From Pelargonium nanum (taxonomy: Eukaryota; Streptophyta; Magnoliopsida; Geraniales; Geraniaceae), in the NCBI GenBank assembly GCA_036897485.1, contig JAYMTF010001110.1, forward strand, positions 1 to 26,272: 26,272 nt of DNA, in the 5' to 3' direction. The notes under the pieces are model-generated. The model did no database searches and had not been told where the DNA came from. It saw only the letters and a list, made by a program, of their open reading frames with translations. The number at the start of each line of letters is the position of its first letter. Positions within the stretch are counted from its first letter, which is position 1. This document shows positions 1 through 8,604 of this stretch, piece after piece. A program made the position numbers and the translations under genes.

Positions 1-7
1 TGTCACC

Positions 8-736
8 CTATCCACGTTCCCGGCCCCCTCCATAGCCACCACCACCGCCTCCTCCGTAACCACCTCCTCCTCCGTATCCACCGCCACCGCCTCCGCGGCT
101 GTATCCTCCACCTCCTTCACGGCGTCCGTAGCCACCGCCTCCGCCGCCTCCCTCACGGCGTCCGCCACCACCACCGCTTCCGCGAGACTGAGCCTCGTTG
201 ACGGTGATGTTACGGCCGTCAAGGTTCTGGCCGTTCATCCCCTCGATCGCGTCGTTCATCGACTTCTCAGAGGCGAAAGTGACGAATCCGAAGCCCCTGG
301 ACCTCCCGGTCTCCCGATCGTTGATGATCTGAGCAAAATAGAAACAAAAACAGAAGTACCGTCAGATCTGAACCAAAACACAACAAAACAAACAGAAAAA
401 ACGAATCTAGAGATCCGTTCATAATACATAATGTATGTAACGATCGATCTTCATCGACGTACCTATGAAGCGGTAGTAATAAAAGTAACAGAGATAGTAA
501 CAAATTGAGAGAGAACATAGTGACAAGATCAAGAGATAGTAACACAGATCAAAGAGAAATCGAGAGAGCCAAATAGAACTATCTGGTCAGTTCGGATTCG
601 ATCCTCTCTGCGACAAACCGACCTTCGATTCGACGACCTCGCCGTACTGACTGAAAGCTTGCTCGAGAGCGTGGTCGTCGGTGGCCCAGGCGAGCCCTCC
701 GACGAAGCACCGGTACTCAACATCTGCGGAAGCCAT
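8..736 (-). CDS. GRP7: Glycine-rich RNA-binding protein, GRP7/GRP8 type (two exons)
   Basis: Exon 1 is 736..623 (38 codons) and exon 2 is 328..8, joined in phase 0 by a GT-AG intron (329..622), giving a 144-residue protein. It has one N-terminal RRM with RNP2 CFVGGL at residues 10-15 and RNP1 RGFGFVTF at 49-56. A glycine-rich tail with RREGGGG and GGYGG repeats runs from about residue 91 to the stop TAG at 8-10. The family binds U/G-rich RNA in nucleus and cytoplasm; Arabidopsis GRP7 controls splicing, flowering, cold and circadian output, and immunity. The start is the only ATG giving the conserved MAS.DVEYRC N-terminus. R47 and R49 match by position the arginines ADP-ribosylated in AtGRP7 by the Pseudomonas effector HopU1. 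The tail is shorter than in AtGRP7 (176 aa) and lacks its terminal tryptophan. The family call is secure; GRP7 versus GRP8 orthology is not resolved. Confidence 0.95.
329..622 (-). promoter_or_regulatory. GRP intron with mid-intron alternative donor and premature stop
   Basis: This is the single intron of the GRP gene, 294 nt. The constitutive donor is AAG|GTCGGT at 622/621 and the acceptor is TTGCTCAG at 329-336. A second, better donor, CATAG|GTACGT, lies mid-intron at 462/461. If it is used, the retained first half carries an in-frame TGA at 589-587, 12 codons after K38 and about 124 nt before the new junction, which is NMD-competent geometry. The 3' half has a U/G-rich stretch (361-400 on this strand) resembling the kind of site GRP7 binds. 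AtGRP7 and AtGRP8 are known to auto- and cross-regulate through exactly this arrangement; its use here is inferred. Confidence 0.6.
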
Positions 737-842
737 TGATGAAACTGAGAAAATTTGAGAAACCCTAGAAATTTGGGAAAGAGGGGATTGTTTGGATCCG
801 CCTCTGAAGAAAGCACGAGTTGGAATGAGGAGTAGAGGGCTC

Positions 843-850
843 TATTTATA
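843..850 (-). promoter_or_regulatory. TATA box of the GRP gene
   Basis: TATAAATA is read on the minus strand about 107 nt upstream of the ATG at 736. This would place the transcription start near 815-820 and give a 5' UTR of about 80 nt. Motif and spacing are typical of highly expressed plant genes. Confidence 0.7.
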
Positions 851-1885
851 GTAGTTGGGGAGGGGTGCGTAATGCGCATTCCGTTATGGTTAGCACTTTA
901 ACTTGGGTTAAGGATCTGGAGTTAGATGCGCTTTGGGTACGTTTGGTAACGAGTGGAACTCTATTACTGTGAGGAGTTTGTTGTATTGTTGATCCTTGTT
1001 TTAAGGTAGTGGATATATTATAAATTTATAAAAATAAATTCATAATGTTTGAGCCCTTGACTTAGTCAACAATCATCATTTCTTGGAGAACAAACATTAT
1101 ACCATCATAATAATATTTATTATAATTAAATAGAATGAAGATAATATGAGGGAAAAAAATTGAAGCTTAAATTCAATATTTGCAGATATTAGAGTTGACA
1201 ATTTAGATTGATTGTATTTTTATGAGTTAAATACAAATTTAGATTAAAATTCAAAATTTTGCATATAAATGTGCGAATTTACGGACTTGTCCCATAAATT
1301 TGTTTAGTCTATTTTCTGCAACTTGAAATGCAAAATTGTAGATCAAGTTTTAACTTACAAAGGATTCGATTCTAAATTGATAGCTATAAAAGACATTATT
1401 GTCATTTTCTAATGACAATATATTTGTGTTCGTTTGTAACTTTTCCTTGTTTTTATTTTCTTTAATTATAAAACGAGAACTTTAAGAAAAACAAATCTTA
1501 TTGTTTGTTGGACCAATTCGATTATTAAAAATTCCAAAATTATAGTTTTTTAAAATAAATTCAAAATTACACTTAAGCAGAAATAAAATCGATTAAAATT
1601 ATCAGGTACTTACTACCTACATTTTTATTGAAAAAATAATTATGATTTAATTGAATCTACCTCTAAATGTATACGTTGGATTAATTATTTTCTTCTCATG
1701 CAATGGTGTTGATTTAGCATAAAATGATTTTTTATATATAGTGGCCAATAATAAATTGTTATCCTTAGTGGGAGTGAGTAAGACAGGAATATACTAATCC
1801 AGAATAGGAATCAAAATATATACGCTAAAAGGTGTGATTGGTAGATAACTCCAATGGTTAGTGGCTAGACAATGAGTTAAGGGTA
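851..1885. other. AT-rich upstream DNA, no gene seen
   Basis: This is the upstream region of the GRP gene. It is strongly AT-rich with many stops in all frames. I see no coding segment, RNA gene or clean repeat. Confidence 0.6.
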
Positions 1886-2131
1886 GGGCCCACACTCACG
1901 TGATTTATGGGTTTGTGGGCCCCAAAAGGACGGACTTTTATCGTTTTGTGTTTACTCTACTCCCCAAAATATCTCGAGGTCGCTGACATATTGCAGAAAA
2001 ATATCTCGACACCGCAATTACATCTATACCCTTGTCATTGCACGTGTGCAGTTCGCACGTGTGGCTCTATCTTTCCGTGTAGTGGGCCACATGGGCTAGT
2101 TAAATTGGGCCGAACTTAATACAAATGGGCC
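1886..2131. promoter_or_regulatory. Orphan promoter-like module: evening elements, G-boxes, site II motifs
   Basis: Two evening elements AAAATATCT lie at 1966-1974 and 1998-2006, 32 bp apart, same orientation, both followed by CGA. Three CACGTG G-boxes lie at 1897-1902, 2041-2046 and 2056-2061. Six site II-type motifs (TGGGCC/TGGGCT or the complement) start at about 1886, 1916, 2083, 2092, 2106 and 2126. The block is clearly richer in GC than its surroundings. In plants these elements bind CCA1/LHY/RVE, bZIP/PIF and TCP factors respectively. It is about 1.04-1.28 kb upstream of the GRP TATA box and could be a distal GRP enhancer, since AtGRP7 is clock-controlled. It could also be the promoter of an unrecognised transcript. 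A 70-codon ATG reading frame at 1907-2119 inside it matches nothing I know. Confidence 0.55.
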
Positions 2132-3030
2132 TTATTTTTTCCTATATTGCCTATGAGTCTTGTTTGTATTTTGTAATTTTTTATTTACCGCAATTTCTGT
2201 CGGGACATGCTATAACTTAAAAAAAGTTGTTTTAATAAAACACGTTTGCTTTTTAGCCCGGTCACTATAGGCCCTCGAAACGTATTGCCATGCATAACCA
2301 ACAATGCTACGTGGACTCATACTCAATTTTAGAGGTGAGTATTTCACATAAAAGGCATGACCTGACATGATTTTAATCATTTTGGACATAGTGTATTGAT
2401 AATTGTGCTGTGTTTGTGTTGTAGAACCGAATGTGATTGATAGTTGTTTCACATTTGTATTGAACATGCAAAACTTGAATGACACAATTGATGTTAAAAT
2501 AATAAGTTAACGTTATTAAATTGTAACATTGGTTAATCACTTGTTAATCGCTTATATCTCTCGTCTATGTATTTTGTTTTCATCTTCTCTTTCCTACCGG
2601 CAAGATTACTAGTATCATCCAAATCTATTTTGCATAAGATACTGAAGTGAAAGTATAAAATAGGAGTAATATCGATGGTAGATTATTTTTAATTATGATT
2701 AAATGATTTTGTCCCTTATTGACGAACATTTTTGTTTGAGTTTAGCCCCTTGTAAGTTACTATTTTATTGTTAACCAACAGTAGCTGATTTTCAGGTGTC
2801 AAATCAATATTTATTGACACGTCATCATACCACTTCATGTTTTCATTATTCATAACTAAAACGACATGAATGTGATGATTTGTAATGTAAATGAAAAAGA
2901 CGAAATACAACATTTAATTTAACGTGACATACACATGTTTTACACGTACAGTTCTTAAATGAACTCTTTACTAGTCGAGTTTGAGTTATAACTTTTGAAT
3001 CTGATCCAAAACCCGAAACAACTTTAGTTG
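2132..3030. other. Intergenic DNA, no gene seen
   Basis: No coding-like frame is supported. The stretch around 2705-2860 has the wording of a decayed dispersed repeat, but I cannot define its ends. Confidence 0.5.
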
Positions 3031-3036
3031 AAAATT

Positions 3037-3138
3037 GGTCAAATTTGGTTTCATTTTCTCATAAGAAAATAAGCTACCAAATACCTAACCAATACATGGT
3101 TACTTCACAAGTCCATCCCCAGAGCTGAGCTGGGTCAA
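3037..3138 (-). promoter_or_regulatory. Two W-box cores in the CNL promoter/leader
   Basis: TTGACC is read on the minus strand (GGTCAA on plus) at 3037-3042 and 3133-3138, just upstream of or within the predicted first UTR exon of the NB-LRR gene. W-boxes bind WRKY factors and are common in defence promoters. The motif is short, so chance occurrence is possible. Confidence 0.35.
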
Positions 3139-3203
3139 AGTCCTGAAGCGTCTCAACTGGGCAGATCCAGCTTCATTTCATCACAATCATTCAAGATTTT
3201 CAG

Positions 3204-4284
3204 GTAAATATAAATATTTTATCTTATTTTTATCTGGGTAGCTTGAAAGATTGCTTTTTTCAGATATTATCAGAACTGTGAAAAGTTAGCTATGGAGGTT
3301 TCTTGAACCTTCATTCATATTATATACATCACCTGAGCTGAACTGAACTGACTTTGCAAGAAAATGTTGATAGCTGCTTAACAAATTTGTGCCAAATCAT
3401 GATTTCTTCAGAAATTTTCAATTATTAGGTCAAATTCCCCAAACCCTTTTGCCCAAATTCCAGAAACCAGAAGCTTTTAGTCAAAATTTGGTTGGAAAGC
3501 TTGTCATTAATTTTAGGGCTATTTTCATTCCCCAAAACATCTTGTTGTTGTTGCTGTTGTGTGCTTAGGTCTCTTTGGATGGCATTTCATTAATAGAGGA
3601 TTGAACCTAGCTTTCCCAATTAGGCTGTTTTATTTGGAATAAAACCGGACAATACTTTTGGTGAAAACATGCTAGACGGTGCTCTTTACGAGCAATCTTC
3701 GTTTCTGAAAAAACAATTTTACATTTTTGTGTGTGTGTGTGCGCGCTTAGGTCTATTTGTTTGGCATTTCATTATTGGAGAATTGAACTGAGCTTTCGGA
3801 TGAAACCTGATAATAATTTTAAGAGAAACATGTTAGACAATACTCATTACGAGCAATCTTCGTTTGTGGCAAAACAAATTTATTTTTTGTATGCGTGTGT
3901 GTTTAGGTCTCTATGGTTTGCATAACATTAGTGGAGGATTGAACTGAGCTTACAAATTAGACTGTTTCATTTCAAATAAAACCCGACAATAATTTTTGGG
4001 AAAAAACATGCCAGACAGTGCTCTTTACGAGCAATCTTCATTTTTGGTAAAACAATTTACATTTGTGTGTGTTCTTAGGTCTCTTTGATCAGCATTTCAT
4101 TAATGGAGGGTGGAATTGAGCTTCCAAATTAGACTCTTTTATTTGGAATAAAACCCGACAATAATTTTTGGGGAAAGCATGTTAGACATTACTCATTGCG
4201 AGCAATCTTTGTGTATGGTACAATTTGGTTATTTGTTTCATCTGAATTAGTTTGGGGTTTTTGTGTATTTGTTTCATGTTGTAG
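3204..4284 (+). other. Predicted 5' UTR intron of the CNL gene
   Basis: A donor CAG|GTAAAT at 3204 and an acceptor TGTTGTAG ending at 4284 define a 1,081-nt intron. It ends five bases before the start codon at 4290. The upstream leader exon would include about 3120-3203. Most of the 3' half is the tandem array at 3564-4232. This is inferred from splice consensus only; a transcript would confirm it. Confidence 0.5.
3564..4232 (+). repeat. Four-copy diverged tandem repeat (156-182 bp unit)
   Basis: Copies start at 3564, 3746, 3902 and 4074. Each begins (C/T)TTAGGTCT, passes through a GCATTTCATTA-like and a GGATTGAACTGAGCTT-like segment and an AATAAAACC.GACAATA segment, and ends with a version of GAGCAATCTTCGTTT followed by a T/TG-rich tract. 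Copy 2 is preceded by a (GT)n run at about 3730. Copies are roughly 80-85% alike by eye, so the expansion is old. The array lies wholly inside the predicted 5' UTR intron of the CNL gene. Confidence 0.8.
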
Positions 4285-4289
4285 TCGTC

Positions 4290-7184
4290 ATGGATATAGC
4301 TGGGCCTGTTATTGGGATAGTTGATTTACTGTCGAGGTCGCTTGCTCGGCAATGCTATTATTTGGGAAGCATCAAGCGTCTTCTCGAGTCACTCGATGAT
4401 AGTATGGAAGAGCTAAACGGTAGAGAAAATGATGTGAAAAGGGAGATGAACGGGGCACTAGTGAATCCGAGAAAGAAGCTGAAAAGTGAGGTACAATTGT
4501 GGCTTAAACACGTGGAGAAGGTTACGTATGAAGTGAACCGTGCAAGGATTGAAATTAGTGAAAGAGAGTGGTGCATGAAAAGTTGTTTTCCTAATTACTT
4601 CTTGCGTTATAAATTTGGCAAACTTATCACGAAAAAGATAAAAGAAGTAAATGAACTTCGAGAAAAGGGAGTGTTTCCAAACGGACTGTTTCTTGATTTG
4701 TTGCTTGAAATGGGAAAGACTATGCCAACGACAGTTTTGATTGGGAAAAGATCCACTGAGAAGGTTTTGCTAGAGATTTGGAAGTGTCTAATGGATGTAA
4801 ATATTCATAGGATGGGCATTTACGGTATGGGAGGTGTTGGAAAGACGTCGATCATGATGCATGTGTATAATCGCCTCAATGAATCTCAGCTTTTCGATAA
4901 TGTCTTTTGGGTGAGCGCACCTAAGGCTTGCAATGTTGAAAATTTGCAAATTGACATAGCTACCGCGGTTGACTTGGACCTATCAGCCAAGGAAGCGATG
5001 CATCGGAGGTCTGCCGTGTTGTTTGAGCATTTGCAAAAAAAGAAACGGTTTGTGCTAATCTTGGATGATTTATGGTATAAGTTTCCGTTGGAGGATGTTG
5101 GAATTCCGGAACCAAATGAAAACAATGGCTGTAAAGTAGTGTGCATTACCCGACTAATGGAAGTTTGTCGGGGAATGGAGACGCAAAGAGAAATCAAAGT
5201 GGACGTTATGTCTAAGGACGATGCTTGGGACTTGTTCGTGGAAAAAGCCGGATTGGAGAAAAGTCTTTCTCCTGAGTTAGAATCTATCGCGAAGTTGATT
5301 CCCGAAGAATGTGGTTGCCTCCCACTTGCAGTCATCACCGTGGGACGGGCCATGAGGCAAATTGGCGATGCAAGACTCTGGAGGAACGCGTTGCGTGAAT
5401 TGAAAAGTTCGAGAGCTGAGATTGAAGGCATGGAAGAAGATGTCTTTGCACGTCTGAGATTTAGCTACAACTACTTGAAAAACGATAGGACCCGATCTTG
5501 TCTTTTGTATTGTGCCTTGTATCCCGAAAACTATAAAATCGATGTTGAGGAGCTAGTGGAGTGCTGGATGGCTGAAGGTTTGATCGATGAATTGGGTGAT
5601 AGAGAGAGTGAAATCAACAAAGGCTATGCTATTGTTAAGGAACTTACAGATGCTTGCATGCTAGAGAATGTCGGAATGAGCTGGGTGAAAATGCACGATT
5701 TGGTGCGGGATATGGCGATTCGAATCACAAAGGAGAGCTCTCGCTTCGTGATAAAGGCTGGACTCGGGTTGGAAACATTTTCAAGAGAATGGATGGAAGA
5801 TGTTGAGAGGGTTTCACTTATAGAAAACAACATTACGGTCCTTCCTGAGTATCCCAACAGCAAATCCCTATCAACTTTGCTCCTACAACAAAACCCTCTT
5901 TCGAAGTCCATCACCGATTCGTTTTTTGTCAACATGTTTAACCTCAGAGTTCTTAATCTGTCCGGTACTTTTATTGAATCACTACCGGACTCAGTTTCCA
6001 TCATGAGAAACCTTCGTGCTCTTATACTCAGCTTTTGTGAGCTCAAGGAGCTACCTTCACTAGCCATGCTCGTGGAGCTGAGGGTGTTGGACTTGTCATA
6101 TAGCTTGATTAAGAGCTTGTCCCGCGACATTGAAGGCTTGGTAAATCTCCGGCGTCTTGATCTGTCTTACACAGAAGAATTGGATGTGTTTCCCGCTGAG
6201 GCCATCCCAAAATTGACCCGTTTGGAGAATCTATCAATGTTTAAAAGCAAATGGAAATGGTCAACAGACTTTGGTACAATCACAGGTTCTTCACAATTGA
6301 ATAATCTCGGTCTCTCATTCCATAATCCATATAGTTTCAATAGCTATGTGAAATCCCGACATTGGCGGGTGCTCAAAGGCTATCATATCGGCATAGGCCT
6401 CCTCTCAAGTTTATCATCTGTTACCAAAGGATCTTATAGTGTAGAATTACAAGGCTGTGATCTCATTACCGGTGAGGACTCCATTGAGCTTCCCGACAAC
6501 ACTCAACAGTTGGCGTTACAAGGTTGTCACGATATTGATGTTTTAACGAAACTCACAGGCAAATCAACCTTGGACGAGTTAAAAGAATGTTATGTCTCCA
6601 CTTGCAATCGACTGGCGTGCATCATGATGGAAGAGACATGTTTTCCAAGCATGGAAAGATTGGTCCTTCGGAAACTGCCCAACTTGAGAACTATTTGTGC
6701 TAAAATTGTGGGGCCTGGTGGCGTTTCGAGGCTAAAATCCCTTCAAATTCACAATTGTAACAACCTCAAAAGCGTTGTCTCGATCACATGTTTACAAATG
6801 CTTCGAAATCTTGAGAAAATCGAGGTGTGGAACTGTCGTTTGATCAAGGAGATAATTGAAGAAGATGAAACTGGTGGAAACGGAATCACTAGTGCTACTA
6901 CTTTACCTCCCATATCATTTCCAAGATTACGCCACATATCCTTTTCTTCTTTACCCGACTTAAGGAACATTTCAAGGCGCATAGTTGTTTGTGATTTGCT
7001 GGAATCATTTGAAGTTTGGGATTGCGGCAATCTAAAGAAGTTGCCTTTCTCAGTGAACAACTTGTCTTTTTCTCTCAATATCTCGGGACCTAAAATATGG
7101 TGGGACAATTTGGATTGGGACGAGCCTAGTGACAAGAGCTCGTTTGAACCATGCTTCACCGAAGATGAAATGAAAATATTTTGA
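4290..7184 (+). CDS. CC-NB-LRR disease resistance protein (RPS2/At4g27190-like)
   Basis: This is an intracellular immune receptor of 964 aa in a single coding exon. The ATG at 4290 is used because the upstream in-frame codons back to 4263 contain no ATG. Residues 1-165 form the coiled-coil region. NB-ARC motifs are all present: P-loop GMGGVGKTS 179-187, kinase-2 FVLILDDLW 254-262, [13 protein letters not shown] 281-288, GLPL-type CGCLPLAV 341-348, [16 protein letters not shown] 404-414, and MHD 468-470. LRRs run from about residue 515, ending in the irregular C-terminal type with L..C..L..I motifs and the acidic EIIEEDE segment typical of RPS2/At4g27190 relatives. Family members bind and exchange ADP/ATP and trigger cell death after effector sensing. 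There are no internal stops or frameshifts and the key nucleotide-binding residues are intact, so it may well be functional. The recognised effector is unknown. Confidence 0.95.
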   Translation: MDIAGPVIGIVDLLSRSLARQCYYLGSIKRLLESLDDSMEELNGRENDVKREMNGALVNPRKKLKSEVQLWLKHVEKVTYEVNRARIEISEREWCMKSCFPNYFLRYKFGKLITKKIKEVNELREKGVFPNGLFLDLLLEMGKTMPTTVLIGKRSTEKVLLEIWKCLMDVNIHRMGIYGMGGVGKTSIMMHVYNRLNESQLFDNVFWVSAPKACNVENLQIDIATAVDLDLSAKEAMHRRSAVLFEHLQKKKRFVLILDDLWYKFPLEDVGIPEPNENNGCKVVCITRLMEVCRGMETQREIKVDVMSKDDAWDLFVEKAGLEKSLSPELESIAKLIPEECGCLPLAVITVGRAMRQIGDARLWRNALRELKSSRAEIEGMEEDVFARLRFSYNYLKNDRTRSCLLYCALYPENYKIDVEELVECWMAEGLIDELGDRESEINKGYAIVKELTDACMLENVGMSWVKMHDLVRDMAIRITKESSRFVIKAGLGLETFSREWMEDVERVSLIENNITVLPEYPNSKSLSTLLLQQNPLSKSITDSFFVNMFNLRVLNLSGTFIESLPDSVSIMRNLRALILSFCELKELPSLAMLVELRVLDLSYSLIKSLSRDIEGLVNLRRLDLSYTEELDVFPAEAIPKLTRLENLSMFKSKWKWSTDFGTITGSSQLNNLGLSFHNPYSFNSYVKSRHWRVLKGYHIGIGLLSSLSSVTKGSYSVELQGCDLITGEDSIELPDNTQQLALQGCHDIDVLTKLTGKSTLDELKECYVSTCNRLACIMMEETCFPSMERLVLRKLPNLRTICAKIVGPGGVSRLKSLQIHNCNNLKSVVSITCLQMLRNLEKIEVWNCRLIKEIIEEDETGGNGITSATTLPPISFPRLRHISFSSLPDLRNISRRIVVCDLLESFEVWDCGNLKKLPFSVNNLSFSLNISGPKIWWDNLDWDEPSDKSSFEPCFTEDEMKIF

Positions 7185-7249
7185 CGATGAAAATAGTTCA
7201 CGACTTCAAGAAAAATCTAATGCCTCACTTTTGTCTTGGCAGTTTCATG

Positions 7250-7351
7250 GTAAGTAGCTTCAGTTCATCACAGAGCTTGAAAATGCCTCTATATAACTCT
7301 TTTACTACATCAATTGCATTACATTAACCAATCATATTCTGTTTTTTGTAG
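7250..7351 (+). other. Predicted 3' UTR intron of the CNL gene
   Basis: A strong donor CATG|GTAAGT at 7250 and an acceptor GTTTTTTGTAG ending at 7351 define a 102-nt intron. The junction would lie 65 nt after the TGA at 7182-7184, beyond the usual 50-55 nt limit for NMD. This is predicted from consensus, not from transcripts. Confidence 0.5.
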
Positions 7352-8503
7352 ATTATAGGAACATGTCCTAACAAGCTAAAGGAAGCATTCATAAATTTGA
7401 GTCTGATGATCTTTTGTCAGCAGGGAATAGAAGAAGTGGCGATGCAACAAGTACCACTCGTTCCATCTTTTCCACTGCATTTTTAGCGCATCAGTTCTGG
7501 TTAGATGCAGATGGCTCCGATGAATAATAGGTACCGAGCAATTTCCTACTAAGTTTTGAGTAATGATTTTGATCTTCACTTTTAGATAAAACATGTCTTA
7601 TAAAGTTGGCGCTCCTTGCCAGAAATACATGGGACTTGGGAGGATGATGATATCATGCATGTCAAGTTGTTATACGTCTAAACCACAAAAATATGAAATA
7701 TAGTCTGACACGCAGATTGCCACATCACTTCGTATAAAATGTTTTGTACAAAATTTGGGATAAATAACATTTTTATTTATTCACAAATACACACAAAATA
7801 AGCTTTGTAGCTGTGACCAATCTTATTTTGTTAGCTAGCTAGTTGTTGATGTGATTAATTTCCATAGTCAAAACATACTATGTTACGCCACACTTTCTAA
7901 TAGTTGAATATATATAAATTACAGTGCCCTTCTAAATCATCAATAAATTTTCCACAAAGAAAAGCATATAATCTTGACTACTCAAATAAATCATACAAAA
8001 TAGTAAAATACAGATGTCTTGCAAAAAATCAAATGAAATAAATGTGTAAACAATTGACGAAGACATTTGATTGTTAACGATTGATTAGAGTTGAATGATT
8101 CAACTAATCAATGCAATCATATACTTTCTTGTCCCCAAATTGCACTGATTGAACATGATTACCTACGTGTTCCAACACTTACACTAGCTAGTTTTGCTAG
8201 TTTACTTAGGCATATTTGGATAAGCTTCTTTAATCAGTAGCAATTGTAGATGGAAGAATTTAATGAAGCCTATTCGTAAGTTTTGTCTTTAAGCCCACAT
8301 AATTTGAAGTTTGGTACGGAACAAAAATAAAAAAGAGACCAACTAAGGTCTCAAGGAACGTATAATTTACAACACTCATTCAAGGTCCATGGTCTAATGT
8401 CAAAGTTGAAAGACTTGTCATTTTCCCCGTACAAGACTTCACCTTCCAATTTCCACCAAATTTCCTCAAGAAACTTTATGTGGTGATCTATGCATGCATG
8501 TCA
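7352..8503. other. CNL 3' flank and CML upstream DNA, no gene seen
   Basis: The first 150-200 bases are probably CNL 3' UTR. The remainder is AT-rich, with no coding frame, RNA gene or defined repeat that I can support. Confidence 0.5.
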
Positions 8504-8513
8504 TATATTTATA
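8504..8513 (+). promoter_or_regulatory. TATA-like box of the CML gene
   Basis: TATATTTATA lies about 100 bp upstream of the start codon at 8605. It would put transcription initiation just before or at the CT microsatellite. Confidence 0.5.
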
Positions 8514-8549
8514 TGTGTATCTCCGAAGATTAAGAATCAAGACATCAGT

Positions 8550-8551
<2 letters not shown>

Positions 8552-8588
<37 letters not shown>
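8552..8588 (+). repeat. (CT)18 microsatellite in the CML 5' leader
   Basis: An uninterrupted run of 37 CT bases ends 16 nt before the ATG of the calmodulin-like gene and is followed at once by AG. CT/GA tracts at transcription starts and leaders are common in plants and can bind GAGA-binding (BBR/BPC) proteins. The tract plus AG also resembles a 3' splice site, but the nearby TATA box argues for a simple leader. Confidence 0.95.
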
Positions 8589-8591
<3 letters not shown>

Positions 8592-8604
8592 AGTGACTTC
8601 AAGC

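Noticed and set aside
1907-2119. 70-codon ATG frame on plus strand inside the cis-element cluster
   Set aside because: No recognisable domain, and its residues simply reflect the G-box and site II motifs; too short to claim as a gene.
3731-3925. 64-codon frame on plus strand
   Set aside because: It lies in the tandem repeats of the CNL intron and has no counterpart frame in the other copies.
4886-6130. Antisense frames of 168-181 codons opposite the CNL gene
   Set aside because: They are shadows of the NB-LRR coding sequence, which has all its motifs on the plus strand.
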